The notes beneath the pieces are model-generated. The model did not search any database. It was given only the letters and a program-made list of their open reading frames with translations, and was not told the origin of the DNA. The position numbers and the translations under genes were made by a program. A stretch of 25,424 nucleotides of DNA from Thermoplasmatales archaeon SW_10_69_26 (GTDB lineage Archaea > Thermoplasmatota > SW-10-69-26). Shown here piece after piece: positions 15,653 to 24,447 of this stretch. The stretch lies in the NCBI GenBank assembly GCA_003009755.1, contig PXUB01000005.1, forward strand, positions 1 through 25,424, given 5' to 3'. Positions within the stretch are counted from its first letter, which is position 1. Each line of letters starts with the position of its first letter.

Positions 15653-16144
15653 ATGGAACCCAGCGCGCCCCGGGTGGCCACGCGCGTCGTCGAGACGCTC
15701 TCCGACGAGGGCTCCACGCTGGCCCTCGCCGAGTCCTGCACCGGCGGGCTGGCCGCCTCGATGGTCACCGACGTGCCCGGCGCCAGCGCGATCTTCGACC
15801 GCGGCTTCGTCACGTACTCGAACCAGGCCAAGGTCGAGGAGCTCGGCGTCAAGGTCGACGTGATCGAGGATGACGGCGCGGTCGCGGCGGCCGTCGCCGA
15901 GGCGATGGCCGAGGGAGCCCGCGGCGCCGCCGATGCCGACTGGGCCGCCGCCACGACCGGCATCCTGGGACCCACCGGCGGCTCCGAGGCCAAGCCCGAG
16001 GGCACCGTGTACGTCGGCGTGGCCGGGCCCGGCGGCACGAGCGTGCAACGCTACGGGTTCGACGGCGAACGCCGCGAGGTCAAAGAGCAGTCCGCACGCC
16101 AGATGCTCGTGGACCTGCTCGAGATGGTGCGAGCCGAGCGGTGA
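15653..16144 (+). CDS. CinA C-terminal-domain protein (NMN amidase-like)
   Basis: 163 residues from ATG at 15653. The family hydrolyses nicotinamide mononucleotide to nicotinic acid mononucleotide in pyridine-nucleotide salvage (PncC). Diagnostic blocks are 'STLALAESCTGGLAASMVTD' with the conserved 'ESCTGG' (catalytic Ser), 'FDRGFVTYSNQAKVEELGV', and 'ATTGILGPTGGSEAKPEGTV' ahead of 'YVGVA'. It is a stand-alone amidase domain without the N-terminal MoCF-like domain of full CinA, and the length is normal for PncC. It is 82 bp downstream of the HTH gene and probably separately transcribed. NAD recycling could serve the NAD+-dependent ligase (LigA releases NMN), but this link is only a suggestion. 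Confidence 0.9.
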   Translation: MEPSAPRVATRVVETLSDEGSTLALAESCTGGLAASMVTDVPGASAIFDRGFVTYSNQAKVEELGVKVDVIEDDGAVAAAVAEAMAEGARGAADADWAAATTGILGPTGGSEAKPEGTVYVGVAGPGGTSVQRYGFDGERREVKEQSARQMLVDLLEMVRAER

Positions 16145-16667
16145 GGCGCCCGGCTCGGAGCCCCGATCCCTACCAGCCCACCCCTGTCCTCTGCAGAGAT
16201 TTGGATCGGTGGAGCTGTATATGGGGTTCCACCGGGTTTGGGGAGTTCTGACTAGCGGAGGGTCCTCATGTTCGTCGCCGGTGCGGGCGGAGGCTTCATT
16301 GCGACGGGTGGGTGTTGGATCCTGAGCAGGGGATCGGCCGGGGTCTTCGCCCGGTGGATGGCGTGGCCGAATTCCCGGTCGACGAATTCCTCCACCCCGA
16401 TCTCGTCGAGAGGCCCCCACACGGTCAGGTACATCGAGTCCTCGGTCCGCGCGTTACCGAGGCGGGGCCGGGATCTCTCGGGGAGGCTTCGTTCTTGATC
16501 TTGGGGTTGATGAAGGCGGCCTCGCCGGCGGAACAGGAGACCGAGGTTGTTCCCGAAACTCCATGAAGATTGTCTATGGGGCAAGCCTCGAGGAGTATCC
16601 GCGATCCGGAAGTTCCTAATAGTCCAGACAACTTACCCTTCCCCCAATCACCATGGAGAGTTAGGAA
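16145..16667. other. Gene-poor stretch with possible relic
   Basis: No intact gene is supported in about 520 bp of comparatively lower GC content. On the minus strand one frame from ATG 16434 to 16252 reads 'MYLTVWGPLDEIGVEEF' and 'GHAIHRAKTPADPLLRI'. The preceding stretch in another frame reads 'AAFINPKIKNEASPRD', so a small decayed gene (about 16252-16550, one frame change) is possible; no family is recognised. At 16206-16231 GGTGGA and TCCACC flank gtatat, an operator-like arrangement around a TATA-like core. Confidence 0.3.
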
Positions 16668-17447
16668 GTGGAAGATGCAGACCTACGGAAGCTGGCCAAG
16701 GATGGCGTCGTGAGGACCAGCGACATCGCCGACGCCCTGGACGTCTCTCGCCAACGGGCTGCCGAGCAAGCCCACCGCCTCGTCCAACAGGGAACGCTCA
16801 AGCGCCTCCAGCGCGGCCTCTACGCAGTCGTACCCCTCGACGTTCAACCCGAGAACTACCGCCCGGACCCGGTGCTCGTCGTTCACCGGGGACTGGACGG
16901 GGACTTCGCGTTCAGCCACCACACCGCAGCCGACCTCCACGGCGCCAGCCAACAGTCCCGCCGCACCGTGCACGTCAGCCGACCCGACGGCAGAGCCCGC
17001 CGCATGGACATCGGGGACGTCCCGATCCACGCCCACCGGATCCCCACAGACGCCTGGCCGGAGGCCACCGAAAAGCTTCGTCGAGGGCGCAGGACGGTTC
17101 GCGTCACGACCCCCGAACGGACCCTGCTCGACCTCGTCGGGCTTCCCCCCAGCGATCAGGACTACCAGGAGATCTGCGGGATCCTGGTTGCCCTCGAGCC
17201 CAAGCTGGACCCAGACGTGCTCCTCGAGCAGGCCCACCGGTGGGCGAACAAGACCACCCGCGCTCGCCTGGCCCACCTGTTGCACCGCGAATGGCCTCGC
17301 GGGGACCCCAGCTGGAGCCACGTCGAGGAACGCCTGGACGAGCTGGCTCAGCTCGAAAGCCCCTACTACTTCGGCACCGCCCCCAGCAACCCAGCCAACA
17401 AGATGGACAACCGCTTCAACGTGATCTACCCGGGAGAAACCGGATGA
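16668..17447 (+). CDS. AbiEi-like type IV antitoxin
   Basis: 259 residues from GTG at 16668. The N-terminal 60 residues form a winged helix: 'VVRTSDIADALDVSRQRAAE', then 'LVQQGTLKRLQRGLYAVV'. The following domain carries the AbiEi hallmarks 'FAFSHHTAADLHG' and 'VRVTTPERTLLDLVGLPP', then a helical C-terminal part. In AbiE systems this protein represses the operon and neutralises AbiEii. It overlaps the next gene by ATGA (17444-17447), the standard coupling for abiEi-abiEii. A TATA-like acttacc lies at 16631-16637, implying a leader of only a few nucleotides. The reading frame is complete with no lesions, unlike its partner. Length and domain order are normal for this family. Confidence 0.85.
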   Translation: MEDADLRKLAKDGVVRTSDIADALDVSRQRAAEQAHRLVQQGTLKRLQRGLYAVVPLDVQPENYRPDPVLVVHRGLDGDFAFSHHTAADLHGASQQSRRTVHVSRPDGRARRMDIGDVPIHAHRIPTDAWPEATEKLRRGRRTVRVTTPERTLLDLVGLPPSDQDYQEICGILVALEPKLDPDVLLEQAHRWANKTTRARLAHLLHREWPRGDPSWSHVEERLDELAQLESPYYFGTAPSNPANKMDNRFNVIYPGETG

Positions 17448-18327
17448 CGAACGTGGACCAGGCCGAGTTGGCACCGGTCCTCGACGAGGGCTTCCGTCCG
17501 GCGACCGCCGAGAAGGTCTACCGGCTGCTTGGCGTCCTCCGCGAGCTCCAAGCCCGGCGAGACACAGCCGACCGGTACACGCTCAAGGGTGGCACCGCAC
17601 TGAACGTCTTCCACCTCGAGGACCTCCCTCGACTGAGCGTCGACATCGACCTCATGGCCACCGGCTTCCCCCAAGCAGAGCCCGGCAGCGACGAGCGCGA
17701 CGAGGCGATGGAGAGCGTGAAGGCCACCCTTTCTCGCTCGGCTACAACGTCTCGCGTCAGCGAGACAGCGACGAGGAAGCCGGCGCCACGTTCCACGCCA
17801 CCTACCGCAACCACCTCGGCGACGACGATCTGCTCAAGGTCGACCTCGACCTGCTCAACCGACGCACCCTGATGGCCCCAACCGAACTCGACGGCCCGGA
17901 GCCGTTCTTCGCCGACGACATCTCGGTCCCGACCATCCATCGCGCCGAGCTGTTCGCCCAGAAGCTCGCGGCCGTCGCCTACCGCGCCCACCCCCGAGAC
18001 CTCTTCGACATGCACTAGATGCTCGACCTCGGCTGGCACGCCCTCGAGCAGGCCCGCGAGGCCTACCTGGCCTACGCGCTGCTCACCGACGGCGAGGCGG
18101 AATGGTACCGCCTGGACTACCCCGTCCAGCTCGAGGTCCCCTACGATCCCAACGACCTCGAGGACCCCGACTACACGACCCTAACCACCCGTGAACGCGA
18201 GCTCCGCCAGAGGTTGGTCGACGGGGACCGTGCGGCCTTCGCCGAGATCCTCAACGTCGCGGACGACGAGAAGCGCCGACAGCTGGCCGACCACCCGGCG
18301 CTTGCTTGGCGGTTGGAGAACCTCTGA
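17444..18327 (+). pseudogene. AbiEii-like nucleotidyltransferase toxin, disrupted
   Basis: The gene begins at ATG 17444 with 'YTLKGGTALNVFHLEDLPRL' and 'SVDIDLMATGF', the Gly-Gly-Thr and Asp-x-Asp motifs of the MNT/AbiEii nucleotidyltransferase fold. At about 17738-17741 one base is missing: after 'VKATLSR' the protein continues in another frame as 'GYNVSRQRDSDEEAGATFHA', 'LLKVDLDLLNRRTL' and 'AELFAQKLAAVAYRAHPRDL'. That frame then meets TAG at 18016-18018 exactly where the sequence goes on as 'MLDLGWHALEQAREAYLAY', and runs to TGA at 18325-18327. So there are two independent lesions, a one-base deletion and an amber codon. Known AbiEii transfers a nucleotide (GTP-dependent) to cellular targets; this copy should be inactive unless the sequence is wrong. 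Confidence 0.8.
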
Positions 18328-18455
18328 GCTGGCCCAGCAGGGCGACGGGAGCTCCCGGCAGCCAGACCCCCATCAAGTGCGTTTCGCCGAACGGTTCGCC
18401 CTGACAACATAACGCTAGAAGAAGGGGGCTTGGATGGAGCTCTGGCACCCTGACC

Positions 18456-18461
18456 TTTTCA
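18456..18461 (+). promoter_or_regulatory. TATA-like box for LVIVD lipoprotein
   Basis: The sequence ttttca, within ccttttca, is centred 27-28 bp before the ATG at 18486 but only about 16 bp before the ATG at 18474. This picks 18486 as the start. The same ccttttca precedes thiD. Confidence 0.5.
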
Positions 18462-18485
18462 TCCCGCGCGTGGATGGGCATCCCG

Positions 18486-19851
18486 ATGCGACGGGTGCTC
18501 CTCGTCGGGCTCGCCGCGTTGATCGCCCTCACCGCCGGCTGCATCGGCGCCCAGGACGGCGACGACCTCGAGGCCCAGCAGGCCGACGTCGAACCGCCGG
18601 TCCCGCTGGCCACCGTCGTCGACCAGACCCACGACCACGACGACGTCGACCAGCACGACACGGAGTGGAACCTCGAGCAGCTAGGCCACCACACCGGGTT
18701 CGCGGACGAGACCGACGCCTCCGACCTGCAGGACAAGTTCGGCTTCCACGGCTTCGCCGTCGACCCGCCCTACGCCTACCTCTGTCGCGGAGGCGAGGAT
18801 CCCGGCATCGTGGTCGTCGACGTCTCCGACCCCGAGAACCCGACGTTCGCCGCCCACCTCTCGCTCCCGCTGTGCAACGACGCGGAGGTCTCCGAGGACG
18901 GCCAGTGGCTGTTCGCGGGCAGCCAGCGCGACACCGTCGACGACGTCGCCCAGTCGAGCGAGGACCTCGCCCTCCGTGGAGAGCTTCTTCGCCCTCCCCT
19001 ACAACGGGCCGCACACGCTCACGACCTACACCGCCGACGACGAGCTGTTCGTCCTCCACCAGACCTACGACCTCTACTCCACGCTGGACCCGACCGGGCA
19101 GGCCCCGGTCCCGGCGCCCGACGGTGCCGCGCCCGTCTCCCACCGCTCGGAGATCACGCGCCTGACGCAAGCCCCGGATGGCACCCACGAGCTCGAGCGC
19201 GTGACCGCGTACTCGGCCACCGGCGAGAGCCTGGCCAACACCGACGACCAGGTCATCATCCACGACGCCGTCCCCGCCGTCAACCCCGTCGACGGCAAGA
19301 CCTACCTCCTGGTCGCCTACTGGGACCTGGGCGTCCACATCCTCGACTTCGAGGATCCCACGAATCCCGAGCTCGTCGGCACCTTCGAGGACTTCTCGCC
19401 GAGCGCGTTCGCCAACGTCCACCAGGTCCGCGCCTTCGAGGATCCGATCGACGGGAAGTGGGTGCTCGTCGCCGAACCCGAGATCGGCACCGCCGACGAG
19501 TCCGGCCAGATCACGTTCATCGACGCCACCGATCCGGCGAACCCGGAGAAGCTGGGCCACTGGACGCTGCCCGGCAACGTCTCGATCACCGAGCCCTACC
19601 TCTTCAGCCCGCACAACTTCGCGCTCGAGGAGGGACGCGTCCATCTCTCGCACTTCCACGCCGGCGTCTGGTCGATCAGCGTGGACGGGCCCGGCAGCCC
19701 CGAGGACCCCACGACCGTGGCCGCCGTCGAACCGACGAACCAGACCGATCTCGGCGGCCCGATGACCTGGGGCGTCGAGCACCACGGCGACCAGCTGTAC
19801 GCCATGGACTCGGCCAACGGCCTGCACGTGCTCGACTACACCGGGCCCTAG
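18486..19851 (+). pseudogene. LVIVD-repeat surface lipoprotein, one frameshift
   Basis: The start is ATG 18486 (TATA-like box at -28), giving 'MRRVLLVGLAALIALTAGC', a lipoprotein signal with lipobox T-A-G-C. The mature N terminus is His/Asp-rich ('DQTHDHDDVDQHDTEW'). LVIVD-type propeller repeats follow: 'GIVVVDVSDPENPTF', 'GVHILDFEDPTNPELVGTF', 'GQITFIDATDPANPEKLG', 'GLHVLDYTG'. After 'VAQSSEDLA' the frame changes near 18965-18977 and continues as 'VESFFALPYNGPHTLTTY' to TAG at 19849-19851, which requires one extra base (or two missing) in the sequence. Both halves are otherwise clean, so a sequencing error is as likely as a recent mutation. No slippery site for programmed frameshifting is visible. 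Function of LVIVD proteins is unknown; they are predicted extracellular beta-propellers. Confidence 0.75.
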
Positions 19852-19857
19852 CCCGGC

Positions 19858-20568
19858 TCACATCGTGGGCCGGTCGATCTTCTGCGCCGTGCCTACCATG
19901 CGCACCGGCTCGCCCTCCGGCCCGGTGACGATCTCGGCCCGGCAGTGCACGCGCCGCACCTCATCGTCGGGCGTCACGATCCGGTGCTCGAACGTGAACG
20001 CGCGCCCGCTTTCGCGGCCCTGCTGGATGAGGTCCTTCACCTCCGCCACGTCGTCGGGGTGCAGGCACTCCAGGTAGCCCTCGAACGTGCCCTCGAAGGT
20101 CTCGGGGTCCCGCCCGAACACCTCGAACAGCCCGTCGGACCACTCGACCTCGTCCTCGCGCAGATCCCACTGCCAGCTGCCGATGCCGGCGATCTCCTGC
20201 GCCTCCTGGAGCACTTGCTTCTGCTTGCGCTGGGTCGCCACGCGCTCGCTGTACGAGGTCACGTCGTTCAGCACGAACAGGGTCGCGTCCTGCTCGGCGA
20301 CCGGGAGGGCCGTCACGTCGAGCACGAGTTCGTCCTCGGTTTCGATCGAGATCTCGTCCTCGGTCTCGGTGCCGGTGTCCAGGGCCGAGCGCCCCAGCTC
20401 CACCAGCGGGGCCAGCGGATCCGGGCCGTCCCCCGGCGAAAGGGCCTCGCCCAACAGCTCCCGAGCGTCGTCGGTGACGCGGATGCGTTCCCCCTGTCGG
20501 CCCAGGACGAGGACCGGCGCCGGGATCGCATCCAGCGAATCCATCGGAACCGCGTCCTCCGCAGCCAT
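19858..20568 (-). CDS. PAS-PAS sensory protein without output domain
   Basis: 236 residues from ATG (complement of 20566-20568), supported by a weak TATA-like tttcgta about 26 bp upstream. An ATG at 20610 would add 14 residues. The first PAS domain (about residues 9-120) starts 'MDSLDAIPAPVLVLGRQGE' and contains the acidic 'TGTETEDEISIETEDEL' strand. A short coiled segment 'SYSERVATQRKQKQVLQEAQ' leads into a second PAS_3-type domain: 'IAGIGSWQWDLREDEVEWSD', 'LECLHPDDVAEVKDLI', 'FEHRIVTPDDEVRRVHCRAE'. The protein stops right after 'VRMVGTAQKI', where a histidine kinase or other output domain would normally follow, so it is a stand-alone sensor or signal adaptor. It lies downstream of a lipoprotein gene on the same strand. 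Confidence 0.8.
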   Translation of the reverse strand: MAAEDAVPMDSLDAIPAPVLVLGRQGERIRVTDDARELLGEALSPGDGPDPLAPLVELGRSALDTGTETEDEISIETEDELVLDVTALPVAEQDATLFVLNDVTSYSERVATQRKQKQVLQEAQEIAGIGSWQWDLREDEVEWSDGLFEVFGRDPETFEGTFEGYLECLHPDDVAEVKDLIQQGRESGRAFTFEHRIVTPDDEVRRVHCRAEIVTGPEGEPVRMVGTAQKIDRPTM

Positions 20569-20654
20569 CACTGGCCGTCCGGTGCAGCGCCCTACGAAAG
20601 GCCTGTCCATGTTCACGATGACACGAACCCCCGAACGGGAGCTCGTCCACCGGC

Positions 20655-21320
20655 TTAGGCATCCCGATCCGAGCCGGTCTCGATCGGGTCCAGCTGGATC
20701 TCCAGGTCGTCGACGAAGTAGGTGACCTCGGTCTCCCAGACCACGCTGATCCCGAGGGCGGCCCACATCGTCCCGTTGTGGTCGGCGGGGATCTGCCACT
20801 CGAACCCGTACGAGCGCCAGCCCTCCTGCTTGTCGAGCTCCTCCCGCAGCCCGCCGCGGGTGGCATCGGGGTCGCCGGTCGTGCTCTCGCCGGGCGCGGG
20901 GAAATCCTCCTCGGCCAGCGGCCGCTGTGGGCCCAGGTACAGGACCAGGTGAGCCAGCGTGTTGGACGACGCCGACCCGCTCCAGGCCTCGGCGGTCACG
21001 TTCACCGCGTAGGCCTGGTCCTCCTCGACCGTCAGCGGGCGGACCAGCCAGATCGTCCCATCGTCTTGGCTGCCGTCGAGCGTGTAGTTCGCGCTGTAAT
21101 CGCCGCTTTGGGCGACGTCTCGGGAGCTCTCGATCGACCAGGAGACGTTCTCGCCCGGTCGGTTGGGGTCCTGGGGGATGTCGACGGCCTTGTCCCAGCT
21201 ATCGATGCCCGTCTCGAAGTCGTCGGTCACCGACCGTTCGCCGCTCGGATCCTGGGTGCACCCGGCGAGCGCGAGGGCGGGGACGAGCACGACGAGGGCG
21301 AGGGCACGGCGAGCCGTCAT
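20655..21320 (-). CDS. Hypothetical lipoprotein with jelly-roll-like domain
   Basis: 221 residues from ATG (complement of 21318-21320). 'MTARRALALVVLVPALALAGC' is a signal peptide with lipobox L-A-G-C, so Cys21 is the predicted lipid anchor. The mature part begins 'DDFETGIDSWDKAVDIP', a start common in carbohydrate-binding-module-like and galactose-binding-like beta-sandwich domains. It continues with beta-rich 'VSWSIESSRDVAQSGDYSAN' and ends 'WETEVTYFVDDLEIQLDP', the usual closing strand of such domains. This indicates a surface-exposed beta-sandwich; ligand unknown. It is divergent from the DUF429-like gene and precedes the PAS protein gene on the same strand. Confidence 0.75.
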   Translation of the reverse strand: MTARRALALVVLVPALALAGCTQDPSGERSVTDDFETGIDSWDKAVDIPQDPNRPGENVSWSIESSRDVAQSGDYSANYTLDGSQDDGTIWLVRPLTVEEDQAYAVNVTAEAWSGSASSNTLAHLVLYLGPQRPLAEEDFPAPGESTTGDPDATRGGLREELDKQEGWRSYGFEWQIPADHNGTMWAALGISVVWETEVTYFVDDLEIQLDPIETGSDRDA

Positions 21321-21496
21321 CGTCGACCAACAGGACCTCCCGCTCTTGGCTGTTCTCCTCCCCGGTTCCCGCCTGGACGACCGGAGGAGGTCTGAGACGG
21401 TCTAACACGGACGAAGGACGCTCTTGGCGCGCGAACCAGTCAGCGAGCCCCATGCCTTTTTCTATAGAGGTGTCCTTTTCGGGCCCCCTGTCTACG

Positions 21497-22351
21497 ATGT
21501 CCGACTCCGACGGCTCGGCCACCTCGTCGCCGCCCTCCGAGCTCCCCACCGAGGTTCACGGGATCGACTTCAGCGGAGGACGCAGCGGCGGGAAGCGAAG
21601 CTGGGTCTCCTCCGGCTTGCTCGAGGAGGGTTCGCTCAAGATCGACGACTGTCGGACGGCATCCGAGCTCGCCGGGTCCGGGACGGGGAGGGACACGTTC
21701 CTCGAAGCCCTGGTCGAGTGGATCAAGGACCAGGGGTTCTGCGGGATCGGGATGGACTTCCCGTTCTCGATTCCCGCCGACCTGGTCGAGGAGGACAGCT
21801 GGGAGGAGTTCGTCCGCTCGTTCCCGAAGAAGTACGCCGGACCGGACGAGTTCCGGATGGCCTGCCAGCGCAAGGCCCCCGGCGAGGAGCGCAAGCGCGA
21901 GACGGACAAGGCCAAGGATACCCCCTTCTCGCCCTACAACCTCCGCATCTACAAGGAGACCTACCACGGCCTGGCGGACCTGCTGGCTCCGCTCGTCGAG
22001 GCCGAGACCGTCTCCGTGCTCCCGATCGAGGAGCCCGATCCCGACAAGGCCTGGGTGTTCGAGGTCAGCCCGCCGGCCACGATGAAGGCCGAAGGTCAAC
22101 GCCAACAGTACAAAGGCACCACCCAGGAGCACCGAGCCGCCCGCACGCGCATCATCAAGCAGATGCAGAACAGCGGCACGCTCACGATCCGCGCCCAAGG
22201 CGTGCTCTCCAGCGTGCTGCGCGACAGCGGCGGCGACGCGCTCGACAGCGTGCTCTCCGCCTACCAGGTCACCCAGGTCCTGCTCGAGCCCGAGCGCATC
22301 ATCCCCGACCAGCTCGACGGTCCCCGCGTCGAGGGCCACGTGTACGTCTGA
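21497..22351 (+). CDS. DUF429-like protein (RNase H-like fold)
   Basis: 284 residues from ATG at 21497. Upstream, ttctata (21460-21466) is a possible TATA box giving a short leader. The start 'VHGIDFSGGRSGGKRSWVS' contains the G-I-D-F-S/A-G motif of DUF429 proteins, and 'GIGMDFPFSIP' supplies the second acidic strand. The acidic residues sit where an RNase H-like metal site would be, but nuclease activity is unproven for this family. The middle is charged ('KAPGEERKRETDKAKDTPFS'), with 'AWVFEVSPPATMKAEGQRQQ' and a C-terminal helix 'GDALDSVLSAYQVTQVLLEP' that resembles the conserved 'hDAlDAhhhA' region of the family. Length is normal. It is not clearly linked to its neighbours. Confidence 0.7.
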   Translation: MSDSDGSATSSPPSELPTEVHGIDFSGGRSGGKRSWVSSGLLEEGSLKIDDCRTASELAGSGTGRDTFLEALVEWIKDQGFCGIGMDFPFSIPADLVEEDSWEEFVRSFPKKYAGPDEFRMACQRKAPGEERKRETDKAKDTPFSPYNLRIYKETYHGLADLLAPLVEAETVSVLPIEEPDPDKAWVFEVSPPATMKAEGQRQQYKGTTQEHRAARTRIIKQMQNSGTLTIRAQGVLSSVLRDSGGDALDSVLSAYQVTQVLLEPERIIPDQLDGPRVEGHVYV

Positions 22352-22427
22352 GGCCCTCCCACGTCACCCTTCGATAGCGGCTCCGGAAAGCTGAACACCG
22401 GCCCGCGCTCCTCTATCCCACGGAGGG

Positions 22428-23846
22428 GTGACTACGCAACGGCTCGCGTCCGTGCTCGGCCTGACCGCGATCTCGATCGTCGCCGCCAGCGCCGGCTTCC
22501 TCGCCGCCTCGCTGCCGACGGCCTCGGCCCCCGAGCAGGCCGCGATCGAGCCCGGCCAAGCCCGCCTCGTCCCCGCTCCCACGACGCTCACCGTCACCGC
22601 GACCGGCGACGACCCCGGCCGCTTGATCGTGTTCGACGACCAGGCCCGCTTCCAACGCAGTCTCACCCTCGACCCCCCGACGGGCACCCAGACGATCGAG
22701 CTCGCCGACGAGGCCGCGATCGTGCTCGTCCCCCGAGCCAGCTCCCCGATCGCCGTCACCACGCCCTCGGCGCCGGACACCACGCTGGACCCGATCCCGA
22801 CCCACGAGACGCCGCGACCCCTCACCGACGAGCGGGCCGGCACCGTCGACCGCGAGCTCACGCTCGCCGTCCCCAACCGCCCGGCCAGCCTCGGACTCGT
22901 CGTCGACGGCGAAGCCGAAGGGCTGCACGTCAGCGTCCGGACCGCCGAGGGCCCGGTCCTTCAGCAGACGAACACCTCCACGCTCGGCGACGCGCCCGGC
23001 CAGTTCCGGTTGGATCCCAACAACCTCGCCAACGGCACCTACCGCGTGTCCGTGCACGCCGACCGCCTCGAGGGCTCGATCCACCTCCTCACCCGTACGC
23101 TGTCCGTCGAGGACCGCCGGGCCGGGCTGTCGGCGCCCGACGACCGCCTGGAGGCCATGGGGGAGCTGATCGCCGAGGTCCACCAAGGCCAAGCCTGGCG
23201 GCTGCCCACCGCCCAGACCGACGAGCTGACGCTCGCGCTCGAACGGGGCGCCCGCGCAGACGTGCGCCTGTACGGCCCCGACCATCGGGTCCACCGCGAG
23301 CTCGAGCTCGGCCAACGGGGCCCCGACTGGCGATGGAGCTCGAACGACAGCCAAGCCCCCACCTACCAGACCGCCACGCTGGCCACGCCCGAGGACGCCT
23401 ACACCGTCTACGCCGACGCGATCGACGCCGACGTCGACCGCGTGCTGTACGTGCTCGCCCCGAACGGGACCCAGCCCCATCCCGGGCACCCGGCCACCGT
23501 CGAGACCCGCAGCGTGGACGTTCCCCACGAGACCGCCGACGGCCAAGCCCCCCGAAAGACGATCGGCTACGCCGGCGGGCTGCTCGACGTCGCCGTCACC
23601 GACGGCGACGGGTCCGCCCTCGACCGACGGGTCACCGTCGAGGGACCCGCCGGCACCGTGCTCGAACGACGCGACCGAGCCAGTGCCGACGGCAGGCACG
23701 TGCTCACGACGCGCGCAGAACACGTCGAGCGCTTCGGGACCGCCCCCCTCGAGATCAGCGTCGACGCCGAGGCCGCCTCCGGCAGCGTGGAGCTGACGAT
23801 CCGCCACTATGCCCCCTGCACGGAGCCCGAGGCAGAGGTGTTCTAG
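22428..23846 (+). CDS. Secreted or membrane-anchored hypothetical protein
   Basis: 472 residues from GTG at 22428, directly preceded by cggagg. Residues about 6-32 ('LASVLGLTAISIVAASAGFL' and on) form one hydrophobic segment, a signal peptide or N-terminal anchor. The rest is a chain of beta-rich segments with Thr-, Asp- and Pro-rich linkers: 'LTVTATGDDPGRLIVFDDQA', 'SLGLVVDGEAEGLHVSVRTA', 'GTYRVSVHADRLEGSIHLL', 'YTVYADAIDADVDRVLYVLA', 'GLLDVAVTDGDGSALDRRV'. These look like several small beta-sandwich modules. There are no catalytic motifs and no C-terminal anchor. It ends in TAG. I do not recognise a family; a cell-envelope structural or adhesion role is only a guess. Confidence 0.7.
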   Translation: MTTQRLASVLGLTAISIVAASAGFLAASLPTASAPEQAAIEPGQARLVPAPTTLTVTATGDDPGRLIVFDDQARFQRSLTLDPPTGTQTIELADEAAIVLVPRASSPIAVTTPSAPDTTLDPIPTHETPRPLTDERAGTVDRELTLAVPNRPASLGLVVDGEAEGLHVSVRTAEGPVLQQTNTSTLGDAPGQFRLDPNNLANGTYRVSVHADRLEGSIHLLTRTLSVEDRRAGLSAPDDRLEAMGELIAEVHQGQAWRLPTAQTDELTLALERGARADVRLYGPDHRVHRELELGQRGPDWRWSSNDSQAPTYQTATLATPEDAYTVYADAIDADVDRVLYVLAPNGTQPHPGHPATVETRSVDVPHETADGQAPRKTIGYAGGLLDVAVTDGDGSALDRRVTVEGPAGTVLERRDRASADGRHVLTTRAEHVERFGTAPLEISVDAEAASGSVELTIRHYAPCTEPEAEVF

Positions 23847-23883
23847 GTCTCGAACCGGCTGGTTGAGAGCTGTTCACGAAGAC

Positions 23884-23890
23884 GTTTACA
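23884..23890 (+). promoter_or_regulatory. TATA-like box for hypothetical gene at 23914
   Basis: The sequence gtttaca is centred 27 bp before the ATG at 23914, a clear leaderless-type promoter in otherwise GC-rich DNA. Confidence 0.55.
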
Positions 23891-23913
23891 ACCCCACCGA
23901 GTGAGCTTGTCCC

Positions 23914-24339
23914 ATGCCCGATGCGCCGACCTCGAAGATGGCCGACGAGCTCCGGTCGAAGGCTCACGAGCACCCGACCTTCGTGACGTTGGTCGACCAG
24001 CTCGACGAGTCCAACGGTGCCCCCGGTCAGGACGCGTCCGAGGGCCTCTACGTCGACACGCGATCCACGCCGGGGATCACCGTCAACGGCGAGTTGCGGG
24101 TCAGCGTGGCGCGCATCCACAGCGTCACCGAGGACGACGTCCGCCTCGTCGGTCAAGTGCAGGCCGTGCGCGTCGTCGACCATCCGCTGACGTCCTGGGA
24201 GCTGCGCTTCTACGTGCACGTCCCCCAGCACTTCCACACCAACGAGCTCGAGGACACCAACGAGTGGTTCCTCCGCGTGCAGGAGATCCACTACAACGAG
24301 GCCGAGGACAACCTCGAGCTCGCCGCCGTCGACGCCTGA
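23914..24339 (+). CDS. Small hypothetical cytosolic protein
   Basis: 141 residues from ATG at 23914, with a well-placed TATA-like box. No signal peptide or membrane segment. The N-terminal 50 residues are charged and probably helical ('KMADELRSKAHEHPTFVTLV'). The C-terminal part is beta-rich: 'GITVNGELRVSVARIHSVTE', 'LRFYVHVPQHFHTNELED', 'FLRVQEIHYNEAEDNLELA'. His residues in 'VHVPQHFHTNE' could bind metal, though nothing proves it. No family recognised. It lies 68 bp after the secreted protein and 108 bp before thiD, each with its own promoter-like sequence. Confidence 0.65.
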   Translation: MPDAPTSKMADELRSKAHEHPTFVTLVDQLDESNGAPGQDASEGLYVDTRSTPGITVNGELRVSVARIHSVTEDDVRLVGQVQAVRVVDHPLTSWELRFYVHVPQHFHTNELEDTNEWFLRVQEIHYNEAEDNLELAAVDA

Positions 24340-24414
24340 TCCCTCCGCCGACACCACCACACCACCCACCCACCGACCGGGCGGCGGCTCCCCGGCGGGG
24401 GCCGCCGCCAAACC

Positions 24415-24420
24415 TTTTCA
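24415..24420 (+). promoter_or_regulatory. TATA-like box for thiD
   Basis: The sequence ttttca, within aaccttttca, is centred about 30 bp before the ATG at 24448. The same ccttttca octamer precedes the LVIVD gene. Confidence 0.45.
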
Positions 24421-24447
24421 CCCTCAGGCCCCCCTGCGGGGCCCACG

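Noticed and set aside
16268-16498. + strand frame starting 'MFVAGAGGG'
   Set aside because: No domain, poor composition after 40 codons, and no promoter at the expected distance.
22413-23807. Minus-strand frame of 464 codons opposite the secreted protein
   Set aside because: Composition is the mirror of a GC3-rich gene; the + strand frame has a signal sequence and beta-rich modules.
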